The notes under the pieces were generated by a model that did not search any database, was not told the origin of the DNA, and was given only the letters and a program-made list of their open reading frames with translations. From Corallococcus sp. (GTDB lineage: Bacteria; Bacillota; Clostridia; Christensenellales; CAG-314), in contig JAMPAB010000007.1 of the NCBI GenBank assembly GCA_023667435.1, positions 1-48,377 of the forward strand: 48,377 nt of DNA, in the 5' to 3' direction. Shown piece after piece: positions 17,056 to 27,600 of this stretch. Position 1 is the first letter of the stretch, and each line of letters starts with the position of its first letter. A program made the position numbers and the translations under genes.

Positions 17056-20000
17056 TGTTTGCCTCCTTGCTCTGATTATCTCCCGTCGAAGAAGTTTCTC
17101 CGTTCGAGACGTCGGCAACCGAAGATTTTTGTTCCGCGTTAACCGAAACGGCTTTTTTACGCTTCATTGCGAATATTACCGCTACCGCTGCCGCAGCTAA
17201 CACTACAACTCCTGCCGAAACGGATATGCCTATTATAGCGCCCGTAGTTAAACCTTTTGCAGGTTCGTCGGCGGGCGTTTCCGCCGACAGCTGTTCGAGA
17301 CGGGCTTCCGCATCGCTAAGCACGCTTAAATTGCCGACTTTACCGCGCATTTCGCTGTTCAAAGAATTATAGATCGCTCTTGCGCGCGTCACCGCCGCCC
17401 TGTCGTTTAACGTTATTTCTTCGGGCAACGCGGCAATAAGTTCCGTCACCAAAGCGCTCAGTTTTGTTTCCGCCGCGCCGAGAGTTCCTATAACTGCAGT
17501 TAAAAAGCCTCTTTGCGTATCGTCGAGCGACGAATATATACGGCGTAACATTACTATTTGTTTAATGTCGTCCAACGTCAGGGCGTCCGTTTCGATCGCC
17601 GATAACGTATCCGACATATCTATCGTAGTTTGCGTACGCACTACGACGCCCTCTCCCAACAGATTCTCGGCATATTGCTGCTGCCAAACGTATCCGTCGT
17701 AACCGCTGCCGTTAGAGGGATAAATTATCTTTACTTCTTTGCCTGCCAACAGGTTGTCGTAAGTATGATCGTCTATGCCCAAATCGTTAGAGAACATAGA
17801 TTCGAGCGTCGGCGCAGCCGCGCTGTTTATTTCGATGGTTTCCAAACCCGCGCAGCCGTAGAAAGCTTTGGCGCCTATCGTTTGCAGTCTTTCGGGAAGG
17901 ACGACTTTCGTCAACGTCTTGTTGTCGGAAAAAGCCGTGCCCTCGATGCGCACCGTAGCGGCAAGGAGAGTATATTCCGTTTCCGTAAGAGCCGCAGGAT
18001 AATATACAAGAGTATAGAAACCGTTAGGCAAACGTTGATATACTACGCCCGTTTCGTCCGTGAAATAAACTGAATTGTCTTGAGAAATTTCCACTTCGCT
18101 CAGCTTTGAAGCCATATACAAAGCCTGTATTTTCAGTTCCGTAAGCGATGCGGGAAGGGACAGCTTTTCTATCGCGGTTTCCGCAAACGCAGCTTGCCCG
18201 ATGATCTTGACGCTGTCGAGTTTCACTTCCGACAGTTTCGTTGCGTGATACATTGCAAACGCGCCTATTTCTTCCGCAGAACTCAGATCGAGCGTCTGCA
18301 ACGCCGTGCAACCGCTAAACGCTCTGTCGCCTATGTATTTGGCGGAGCTTACGTCTATGCTTGTCAACGCGGTAGCGGAGAAGAACGCGTACGTGCCTAC
18401 CGTTTCGATAACGGGCATAGATACCGTAGTTGCCTGAACGTAAGCAAATCCGCGCGAGCCCAATGTTTTAAGTTTGGGAGCGTTAATCTCTTTTAAAGGA
18501 GATTTAATAAACGCAGCCGCGCCTATTTCTACAACGTTATCCAGATTTATGCTTGTCAGCGCGCCGTTGTCGAAGGTTGAGTTATCCTCCGAAATTACGG
18601 CAAAAGCGCCTTCGCCGATTTTCGTAATTTTGTCGGGAAGAGTAATCTCCTTTAACGACGTGCAATTAGTGAACATGTAATCGGCAATTTCCGTCATATT
18701 GTCGGAAAGCGTTATCGATTTTAAGGAAGTACAATATCCGAACGCGCCGTAATCTATTTCTTCGACGGAATCGGGAATTGTAATCGTCTCCAATGCCGAG
18801 CAATACGCGAAAGCAAATTCGCCTATTTTCTTGACGTTGTTGCCTATCGTAACCGTTTTCAAGCTTTCGCACTGCGTAAAGGCAAGATTGGGAATTTCCG
18901 TCAACGCGTCGTTAAGAACTATGCCTGTAATGCCCGTGTCTGCAAAGCAGTATTGATCTATGCTTTTGACCGATTCGGGCAGAACAACCGTCCCCGTAAG
19001 TCCCGAAGACTGGAACGCGCGTTCGCCTATGTATTCGACGTTATCGAAGCAAGAGGGGAATGCCGCAAGAGATTTGGCGGAATAGAACGCGTAGTCGTCT
19101 ATGTACTTAACGTTGTTACCGAGAGAAAGCGTTGTAATATTAGTACCCATAAACGCTCTGTAACCGATTGTTTCTACGTTGCTTGCCGTAAGCGAACGTA
19201 CCGCAGAATTTCCGTAAAACGCGCCGTTGCCTATCTTCGTTACGGTAGAGGGTAACGTAAGCGCGCGATCGGAATATCCGTACGGGCACAGAAGTAACGT
19301 CTTGTACGCTTTGTCATACAGTATTCCGTTAGAGGATGCCAAATAAGCGTTGCCTTCCTCAACTTCTATTGCGGAGAAATTACGGCACAGATAGAATATA
19401 CCGCTGTCAATCGAAGTCAGTTTGGCGTCGGCGGAAATTACCACCTTGCTCGTTCCTCCGTACATTGACGCATAAGTGTCGTCGAAACTGTACGCCAAAA
19501 GGCCGATCGATTCTACTCCTGCGGGAATGTAAACCGTATCGAACGCGCAGTTGGTAAACGCGAAATTGCCTATAACTCTGACGGTGGAATGATAATTGAC
19601 TTCTTCGAGAGCCTTACAGCTGTAAAACGCGCCTTGTCCGATAGTGTCTATTGCGTTATTGAACGTTACAGATTGCAAACCGTTGCAGAACGCGAACGCG
19701 AACGAACCGATCTGCGAGGAATTCAATTCCAAACTTACCAAAGCGTCGCACGCATAGAAAGCGTAGTCGCCTATGGGAGTGGTTTCGGACGTAGAGATAC
19801 TTTCGAGAGCGGAACAATACAAAAACGCCATACTGTCGATAGACTTACAGAAGGACAAATCAACGGACTTCAACGCCGAACAGTAAGCAAATGCGCGCGG
19901 ACCTATAAAGGACACTTTCGACAAATCGATCGAAGCGAGTTTTTCATTCATAATGAACGCCATATCGTCAATCGTATCTACTCCGCCCATATCTACGTTT

Positions 20001-23000
20001 ACGAGATTCGGATTCCATGCCAAAGCCCACTTGTCAAGCTTTTTGCACGTAGACGGCAAAATGACTTCTTCCAAGTTGTCGCATCCGTAAATGCCCGCTT
20101 CCATAATTTCCTCTACGCCTTCGGGAATGATTATCTTCTTTATATAATCGTTGTTGAAGATAGCCTGAGGATAAATATAGGTAATGTTGAGATCGTCGGG
20201 TATAACTACTACGCCGTTTTCGTCGCCGCGTCCCGTGTAACTTCTTAAATACGAACCTTCCACTTCGAATTCGCTCTTGACGTAAACGCTGCAACTGCTG
20301 CTTACGCGGGCGCTGCCGGGTACGGTAACGTTGATGGTTGCGCTGCCCGATTTTAAAGAGCGCACCGTTACTTCGCGCGCGTCTACTACTCGGTCGACAA
20401 GTTCTTCTTCGCCCTGCGCGTTTTCGATTACAAACTTGATAACTCCGCCCGACGTAGACCACGTTACGGTGTCGTCGGCGAATTTATCTGCGGCATCGGC
20501 GAACAGCGCGTTGTCGGCGAATAAATCGTGAGGCGTAATCGACGCCGTCAAAGTAAATTCCTCGCCGCGTTCGATTGCGCTGTAATTTTTGTTAAGTTCG
20601 ATTCGCGTAACGTCGATTTTGTCGTTCGTCGCTGCGCGCACTATTACGGGAAGAGTAGCTTCCTTGCTGCCGTCCGCATTGGAAACGCGCAAAAGGGTCT
20701 CGCCGACTCCCACGCCCAGAACAACGCCGTCTTTAATCAACGCAACTGATTCGTCGTCGATACTCCATTTCAGATCCTTAACCCACAGATTCGTCGGGGT
20801 CATATCCAAAAATTCTTTGAGATCTTCCGCTCCGTTAACTCTTATGTTTACGTTGCGCTTAGTGCTCTTAAACGCGATGTTCTCCGCTTTGGAAGAAGGC
20901 AGCGTCAAGTGCAGAATAGAAATATTCTTTGCATAGTCGATTACCTGCAGATAAACGTTTCCGTCGTTGGCGGTAATCTGCGACCAGTAATCGGTTATTT
21001 CGTAAGTTATGCGGTTTTCGGCGTTGCGTCTGCCGTTGGTATAAGGCATAACGTATCTGAAGAACGACTGTTGATCTTCGAACGAACCGTCTTCGTTAAG
21101 GTACGAGAACGTACCCATAGCGTAACCTTGCAAATAGTGATTGTCGTAAACGTACAAATCGAGATAGTATCTCTTTTTGCCGCCGACCGTCTCTACGCGC
21201 ACTTCCGATTTATCCTCTATTAAGACGGGCGCCTCGTTGTCGATATAGAAATCGAAACTGAACGTGTTGTTGAGATTTCCTTCGTTTTTAGTCCAGTCGA
21301 GATCGCACTCCATACTGAACGTGTACTTTGTATTGCCCGGAAGATTGTAATCGTTTACTTTAAATTCCACTTCCACAACGCCGGGACGTCTTCCTCCGGA
21401 ATAGTAGGACTTTCTTACGTCGTAGTCCTCGCCTTCCCATATCAATTCGCCGGTGACGCTGTTGACAACTTTCATTCTTACTGCCTTAGCGTTACGCAAA
21501 AGACCTGCCGCGACGACTTTGAGAGAATAGGATCCGTCCATATTTGCCGTAAGCGACGCTTTTTCTTCCGTGATAGCAGGCTCCGTTACGCCGTCGGGAT
21601 ATTTATACCCGAACTGACCCATTCCGTAGTAGGATTCTTCGTACTCGGTTGCGGAAACTTTGTAGCGGAATCCCGCCATAGGAAGCGTGGCGTAAACGTC
21701 GGGTTGAAGCTTGTCCTCTTCCAAAATAGAACTGTCTTCCTGCTGTTCGCCCACTTCGTAAGCCGTTACGTCCAACATAGGCGCAACTGCCCAGTCGCCG
21801 TAAAACGCCATATAGGGTATGTTGAGGTTGATGTTGTCAGCATTTTGCGATTGAAGCTCGATAAATCCTTCAACGTACATACCGTTGGCAAACGTCTTGT
21901 CCAAATACGCCTTAGCGGCATCGGTTAACGTTATTTTAACGGTGACTTCCGCCGTTCTGTAACCTGCAACCGACAGACTGTTGCCTTCGCCGAGCGTAAC
22001 GCCCGAACCGGAAACGTAAACGGCAATCCCGCTGTCGTTAAGCATATAAGCTTTCTGCGCTACCGTCTTGTTGTCCGACGAGAGCGATTCCGTCATAACG
22101 ATGGGATTTATTTTGTAGCTTAAAGCTTGCGACGAAATGTTTTTAACTTTAAAAGTCATTTCGTACTCGCCCGTCTTTTGCGGATCGTCGCCTAACGAAA
22201 GCTTGGGTTTGTTCAAACCTTCGACGTATATATACGCGCCAGTGTTTACCGATTTTCCTATGTCGGCAAGACCCGCGCCCTGCTTACGGGGCGAATAAGG
22301 ATTTCCTTCCTCGTTGTAAGCGATTGTCGCGCTGCTCATAATCAACTGATACGTAAGCTGCGTCACTTCGTTTGCAGACATTTCGGGGAATCTTTCCTTT
22401 ACGTACTGTCTGACGAGAATAGTCGCGCCCGCCATATTGGGAGACGCCATACTCGTTCCGCTGTAATGGTCGTAGCCGTCGCGGACAGCCGAATAGATAT
22501 CTCCGCCGTGCGCGGTGATGTCGGGTTTGAATTCCAAATTAGGCAAAGGACCCCACGAGGAGAAGTCCGACATAAACGGACCCGCGAGATACGTCTCGTC
22601 CATTCGGATAATGCCCGACGTGTGCGATTCGAAATATTTGCCCAAGTCCATCGAAATGGAGCAGGAAGGAATAGTAGCCTTGCCTACGCTCATACTGATG
22701 GTACCCGAGATATTGTTATATATAATGACGCCTATCGCGCCGTTGCTCTGCGCAAGAGTAATCTTGTCTTCGAAACTGGTATTGCCGCGCTTGATTACGG
22801 CAATCTTGCCCGTAACGTCGATGCCCGTGTAGTTACTGGGAGTACCCAGTCCCGGAACTACGACGTACTCGAATTCGGCGGATTTGCGGCCGTTCAACAT
22901 TTCTTTTGCAAAGTCGTTACGCTCAGAGCCGCCGTGAGACGATTCCGTAAAGTACACCTCTGCTTCGCCGTTTACGATCAGATATTTCGTTTTTACGCCC

Positions 23001-24262
23001 GAAATACTCGCCACCGACATACTTGCCGAATAGGACGAGGGAGAACCTACCGTTCCCGAATCGGGATTGCTTGTAAGGTTGGTGTCGCCGTACGTAGATT
23101 GCATTGCGGAGTTGTAGTCGTTGCTTGCGGCGGTGATAAGACAAATACCCGTTTGCTGAATTTTGTCGTATATATCGTTTACGGCGTCGTTATCCGTTTC
23201 TCTTGCAAAACCGCAGGAAGAGCCCAAACTCATATTGATTGCGTCGACGCCTAAAACCACGCAGTCGTTAAGCGCCGCGAGAATACCTTCGGAACTTGCG
23301 TATTCTTCGTAGTTACTGAAAACTTTCATTATCGCAAGCTGCGCGTTGGTAGCGATACCCGTAATTACGTCGTCTTTGCCCGCTATTATACCCGCTACGT
23401 GCGTTCCGTGATTGTTAATGGGATACACGTCGGAATCGGAATCGGCGTAGTCGTAAGCAAACGGCACCTTGTCGGAAACGTACAAATCGTCCGCAGTCAA
23501 TTCGACGTTGTTTGCCGCAGACATCTGCGTCGCGGTAAATCCGGACAGCAGCGAATTAACTTTGTCCTTGTTTAACGCAAGCGTTCCGTAAGGTTGATTT
23601 GCAAATACGCTGTGAGTATAGTCGAGACCCGTATCCAAAACGGCGACGACCGTACCCGATCCGTCGTACTCCAAGTCGCCCGAGTCGTAAATACCCGTTT
23701 CGTACACGTTTACCTCGTTTTGCGTTACGGCAAGAGGAGCGTAGTAACGTTCGCATATAATTACGTTTTCGACGGACGAATCGGATTTTAACCGTTTTAT
23801 ATCGCCGTAACGAACTTGCATCGCTATGCCGTTGAACAACGTCGTGTAACGGTAACTTGTATCTTTAATTACGGATTGATACTTAGTAATAAAGTTGTTT
23901 TGCTGAGCTATAAGACTGTCCGCTTCGCTTACTGCGGAAGGGCTGTCGATATAGTTGTAGATGTTTTTGGGATCCTTCGTCAGAGCAGTATCCAATACGG
24001 CGTTGTTCTTAAAACGCACGATGACCCAGTACAATTCGTCGTCGTTCCTTGCGCTGTCGTAAATATCCTCTTTAAGAGCGTATTCGTCAACGAGAGAATT
24101 CGCTATGCCCGTAATGTCCGTTGCAGAGATTTTTCCGCCGCTAAATCCGTCGGCGTAAACCTCCGACGACAGCGTTGCGCCGACGATGAAAGACGTCGCC
24201 ATTACAACGACTAAAAACACGGTAAAAAACCGTCTGACGTACTGTTTTGCTTGTGATTTCAA
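17048..24262 (-). CDS. Cell-envelope subtilisin-like protease (S8) fused to a BspA-like LRR array, membrane anchored
   Basis: 2404 residues. It starts at TTG 24262 with GAGGAAAA upstream; no ATG fits better. Signal peptide about 1-37 (SEVYA cleavage), an inhibitor-I9-like propeptide about 70-175, then the S8 domain: Asp210 (AVLDTGLD), His285 (NNHGTHVAG), oxyanion Asn381 and Ser604 (GTSMASPNM). All triad residues are present, so it should be active. A PA domain (about 425-560) is inserted between Asn and Ser as in lactocepin/C5a-peptidase-type enzymes. Beta-sandwich domains follow (about 690-1120), then a BIG2-like region (about 1190-1370) and a very long LRR_5 array (about 1390-2180). The end is a membrane helix (GAIIGISVSAGVVVLAAAA) with basic KRKK and a short cytoplasmic tail, so anchoring is not by sortase. 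It probably cleaves external proteins to feed the downstream Opp importer. Confidence 0.93.
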   Translation of the reverse strand: MKSQAKQYVRRFFTVFLVVVMATSFIVGATLSSEVYADGFSGGKISATDITGIANSLVDEYALKEDIYDSARNDDELYWVIVRFKNNAVLDTALTKDPKNIYNYIDSPSAVSEADSLIAQQNNFITKYQSVIKDTSYRYTTLFNGIAMQVRYGDIKRLKSDSSVENVIICERYYAPLAVTQNEVNVYETGIYDSGDLEYDGSGTVVAVLDTGLDYTHSVFANQPYGTLALNKDKVNSLLSGFTATQMSAANNVELTADDLYVSDKVPFAYDYADSDSDVYPINNHGTHVAGIIAGKDDVITGIATNAQLAIMKVFSNYEEYASSEGILAALNDCVVLGVDAINMSLGSSCGFARETDNDAVNDIYDKIQQTGICLITAASNDYNSAMQSTYGDTNLTSNPDSGTVGSPSSYSASMSVASISGVKTKYLIVNGEAEVYFTESSHGGSERNDFAKEMLNGRKSAEFEYVVVPGLGTPSNYTGIDVTGKIAVIKRGNTSFEDKITLAQSNGAIGVIIYNNISGTISMSVGKATIPSCSISMDLGKYFESHTSGIIRMDETYLAGPFMSDFSSWGPLPNLEFKPDITAHGGDIYSAVRDGYDHYSGTSMASPNMAGATILVRQYVKERFPEMSANEVTQLTYQLIMSSATIAYNEEGNPYSPRKQGAGLADIGKSVNTGAYIYVEGLNKPKLSLGDDPQKTGEYEMTFKVKNISSQALSYKINPIVMTESLSSDNKTVAQKAYMLNDSGIAVYVSGSGVTLGEGNSLSVAGYRTAEVTVKITLTDAAKAYLDKTFANGMYVEGFIELQSQNADNINLNIPYMAFYGDWAVAPMLDVTAYEVGEQQEDSSILEEDKLQPDVYATLPMAGFRYKVSATEYEESYYGMGQFGYKYPDGVTEPAITEEKASLTANMDGSYSLKVVAAGLLRNAKAVRMKVVNSVTGELIWEGEDYDVRKSYYSGGRRPGVVEVEFKVNDYNLPGNTKYTFSMECDLDWTKNEGNLNNTFSFDFYIDNEAPVLIEDKSEVRVETVGGKKRYYLDLYVYDNHYLQGYAMGTFSYLNEDGSFEDQQSFFRYVMPYTNGRRNAENRITYEITDYWSQITANDGNVYLQVIDYAKNISILHLTLPSSKAENIAFKSTKRNVNIRVNGAEDLKEFLDMTPTNLWVKDLKWSIDDESVALIKDGVVLGVGVGETLLRVSNADGSKEATLPVIVRAATNDKIDVTRIELNKNYSAIERGEEFTLTASITPHDLFADNALFADAADKFADDTVTWSTSGGVIKFVIENAQGEEELVDRVVDAREVTVRSLKSGSATINVTVPGSARVSSSCSVYVKSEFEVEGSYLRSYTGRGDENGVVVIPDDLNITYIYPQAIFNNDYIKKIIIPEGVEEIMEAGIYGCDNLEEVILPSTCKKLDKWALAWNPNLVNVDMGGVDTIDDMAFIMNEKLASIDLSKVSFIGPRAFAYCSALKSVDLSFCKSIDSMAFLYCSALESISTSETTPIGDYAFYACDALVSLELNSSQIGSFAFAFCNGLQSVTFNNAIDTIGQGAFYSCKALEEVNYHSTVRVIGNFAFTNCAFDTVYIPAGVESIGLLAYSFDDTYASMYGGTSKVVISADAKLTSIDSGIFYLCRNFSAIEVEEGNAYLASSNGILYDKAYKTLLLCPYGYSDRALTLPSTVTKIGNGAFYGNSAVRSLTASNVETIGYRAFMGTNITTLSLGNNVKYIDDYAFYSAKSLAAFPSCFDNVEYIGERAFQSSGLTGTVVLPESVKSIDQYCFADTGITGIVLNDALTEIPNLAFTQCESLKTVTIGNNVKKIGEFAFAYCSALETITIPDSVEEIDYGAFGYCTSLKSITLSDNMTEIADYMFTNCTSLKEITLPDKITKIGEGAFAVISEDNSTFDNGALTSINLDNVVEIGAAAFIKSPLKEINAPKLKTLGSRGFAYVQATTVSMPVIETVGTYAFFSATALTSIDVSSAKYIGDRAFSGCTALQTLDLSSAEEIGAFAMYHATKLSEVKLDSVKIIGQAAFAETAIEKLSLPASLTELKIQALYMASKLSEVEISQDNSVYFTDETGVVYQRLPNGFYTLVYYPAALTETEYTLLAATVRIEGTAFSDNKTLTKVVLPERLQTIGAKAFYGCAGLETIEINSAAAPTLESMFSNDLGIDDHTYDNLLAGKEVKIIYPSNGSGYDGYVWQQQYAENLLGEGVVVRTQTTIDMSDTLSAIETDALTLDDIKQIVMLRRIYSSLDDTQRGFLTAVIGTLGAAETKLSALVTELIAALPEEITLNDRAAVTRARAIYNSLNSEMRGKVGNLSVLSDAEARLEQLSAETPADEPAKGLTTGAIIGISVSAGVVVLAAAAVAVIFAMKRKKAVSVNAEQKSSVADVSNGETSSTGDNQSKEANNE

Positions 24263-24615
24263 TTTCTTTTCCTCTTAGAAGCTCTTTATTTTTGTATACG
24301 TTCGCAAAAACGCGTAAGACGCGGCAAACAAAACCTGTCGCCGTCGGCTTTTGCGCAATAGTATAAACCGCCGCACGACGCCGCGCCTTATTTGCGCAAC
24401 GCCGCGATTATTCAAAGACTTAACGTTTTCGGACGACGCGCTTTTGCGCGCCGCGCGAAGCTTTACGTTAAATTTCGACCTGTAATATTAAATTTTACAA
24501 TATTTTTACTTATTTCGCAACTGAATTGACTGCCAAACGCGAACAAACGCCATTGTGTCGTCATTTCTGTTGCATTTATAAAACGTTTACGCAACAAGAC
24601 TGCCGCAAATACGTT
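24263..24615. other. Gene-free spacer upstream of the protease operon
   Basis: 353 bases. They contain a GC-rich hairpin region around 24435-24455 (GCGC TTTT GCGC), a possible promoter for the protease (24492-24520) and, near the 3' end of the next gene, a weak inverted repeat TGTTGC / GCAACA (24569-24597) that could help termination. Nothing coding is seen. Confidence 0.6.
24492..24520 (-). promoter_or_regulatory. Possible promoter of the protease operon
   Basis: Minus strand: -35 TTGCGA (24520-24515), 17-base spacer, -10 TAAAAT (24497-24492). This would give a leader of about 220 bases before the TTG start. The match is fair and the site is chosen because it is the best in the spacer. Confidence 0.45.
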
Positions 24616-27600
24616 CTATTCCTGTATCGGTTTGATAAACTGAGCGAATTCCGCCCATGCCTGTTTGTACGCATTGACGCTCGAAGCAGGTACGTAAATT
24701 GCGAAATTCGGGTTTTCCGTAGAATAGGAGAAGGGATACATTCCCGCAGTCGTACGGCTAAGCGTAGCGGGGGTTTCGGACCTTATCGTAATAGATACGA
24801 GCGGAGTAGCGGTAGGAAGCACCTTTACGTCGTACTGTCCCGCGTCGTTCTTCGGATAAGTAGATATAAACGCAAACGCTCCCTGCTGAATGTACGTAAG
24901 CTTGCTGCCTTCGGCAAATTCCACGTATTTGAGATTTCTCGCTTCGTAAAACGCGTAGTTGCTTACGGTCGTTACGTTGGCGGAGAAAGTGATTCTTTCC
25001 AAATTCTTGTTCCCCGAGAACGAGTAGTACATAATCTGCGCTACGGGCAACTGTCCCGCAGTATCGGGAACTATGTAAGAGGTATTCTTTCTTCCGTACG
25101 GGTAAGCAACCAAAGCGTTGCCCGTAACCGAAGCGGAGGGAGTGAAATTTGTAAACAGCACGCCGTCCACCGCCGTCATTACCGAGCTTGTGGGAGAAAC
25201 TTCGAAGTTGATAAGACTGTCGCAGCCCTCGAACGCGTAAAGCGCGTAGGGCGAGCCGACAAGGGTCATTCCGAAGTTTTTGCCGAAGCGTATTTTTTCC
25301 AACTTGCCGCAGTTATAGAACGTGTACGATACGCGCAGTCCCAACGTGTTCGAACGGATATCGAATCCGCTGAGTACGCAATCGTCGTCCATTTCGAACG
25401 TGACGAGTTTTTGCATATTCGCAAAAGCATAGGGAGCAACGTATTGAACGTTCTTGGGAAGTATCAACTCCGTAATGCCCGTTCCCGCAAACACTTCGCC
25501 CCAAGTCGAATCGACCGTATTCGTTCTTGAGAGCGTGCCCACGTTAACCAACGAAGTCGGCAACCGCAAAGACGTTAATGCCGAACAGTTTTTAAACGCT
25601 TCGCCCGCAATATTCTTGACGCTGTCGGGTATCTCTATTTCGGACAGAGACGTACAGTTCATAAATACGCCGTTGTAAATAGTTTCGAGGACGGACCCTT
25701 CGCCGAAAGTAACCTTTTTAAGCCTTGTGCAGTCCATAAACGTTTCGTCGGCGATAAGAGTTGCGGTCGCCGCTATATTGAATTCTTCAAGAGCCGAACA
25801 GCCTGCAAACGCGCGCCACGAACCGTTGAATTGAATGTCGTCGCCTTTAAACGTTACTTCTTTAAGACTTTCGCAGTTGCGGAACATACGGGGAATGACG
25901 TACTGTACGCATTCGGGAATCTCGATGCTCACCAAAGATTTGCAGCCTTCGAACACCGCGCCGTACAAACGGCAAATTTCGCTGTTGAGATATACGGGGT
26001 CTACGCGCACGAATCCCGTAACCGTGCCTTCTTCGTTGCGCGTAACTTCTCCGCCGAGATATTCCAACGTATCGGGCAGTTTTATTTCGGTTACCTTTTC
26101 CAAACGGTAGAAAGCGTACGCGCCGATATGTTTGAGGTTAGTTCCGCCGCCCGCAAAAGTCAGTTTAGTTGCGTTTTTGTGCCAAGCGAAAGCGAAATCG
26201 CCTATAAACGTTACCGTAGACGGAACGGTGATTTCCGTCAAACGCGAATAACAATCGGTAAAATCGGCGTAAGAAACTCCGTTTTCATCCTTGCGCGAAA
26301 TGTAGTTTTCCCACAAGTCGCCCGACAGCGCCGCCGTCTCGCTGCCCGAGTAGTTGCCGAACGCGCCCATTTCGATACGTTCCAGTCCTTCGGGAAGTTC
26401 CAGTTTGCTTATCTTGCAGCAGCCGCGAAAAGCCTGCGCGCCTATCTTCTTCAACGTGGAGGGGAACTTGACTTCGGCAAGCTCGTGGCAGCCGTAGTAA
26501 GCGCATTCGCCTATTTCGTCGATATTTATTTCGGACATATCTATCGAAACGAGCTTTTCGCAGAATTCCAACACTCTGTGCCCCACTTCTACAACGTTAG
26601 AAGGGAACGTGAATTCCAACAAATCTACGTTGCTGTAAAACGCTTCGTTGCCGATACGCATTATCTGAACGCCGTTATCCTCGAACTCGTAATGTTCGAC
26701 CGATCTGCACCAGTAGAAAGCTCTGTCTGCAATTTCCGTAAACGTATTGGGAATAACTATCGTACGGACGGGAGAAAGTCCCGTAAATCCGCTGTCTTCG
26801 TCTCCGCACAGAAAGCGGAACGCTTCGACATTGGGAGTAATGCCCACAACGGGAGTGCCTTCGTAAGACTTGGGAATTACCAAACGCTCGGGCAATGTAA
26901 GAATTATATCGCGGTTGATTTTGCCTGCGCGCGCTTCGTCGAGAGAGGGACCCGCAATGAGCAGTCCTTTGCCGTCTGCCGTATCGACGGGAGTAAAGCG
27001 GTAATAGACGTGCGTCCATTTGGCGTACAAGGTAACGTCGCTGTTTACTGCGGAGGTAGCGAACACGAATTCCATCGTACATTCGGGGTCGGAGAACCAT
27101 CCCGCAAAAGTGTGGTCGGGACGCGGAGTAGGCGTAATGGCGGTAGCTTTGTCGCCCTGACGGACGTAGGAATAGGGATATTCCACGTCTCTTTCTACGG
27201 AGTTGTCGTCAAAGGTTACCTTTACCGCTTTTTCCCATTTAGCGACGACGTTTGTATCGCTTGCAGGCATCGCAAACGAATCGCCCGATTCGTAAATGTT
27301 TGCGCCCACCTGCCAACCTACGAAAATGTATCCTTCCTTTTCGGGAAGAGTATCGGGCAGAGTTACGGTAGCGCCCGTAGCGTAAGTTTGATCGGAAGTG
27401 TCGGCATCGACCGTTCCGCCGTCCAAATTATACTTAACGGTAGACGGCTGCGCCCATCTTGCGGTAAACGTGGTATCCGCTTTGATCTGGTCGCTTTGCG
27501 CTCCCGCAAGATAGGAGAATCCCAAAGCGTCCTCCCAGTAAGCGAAGGTTTGTCCGCCGTACTCGGGCGCTTGAGGCATAGTGACTTTTTCGTTGCGTTT

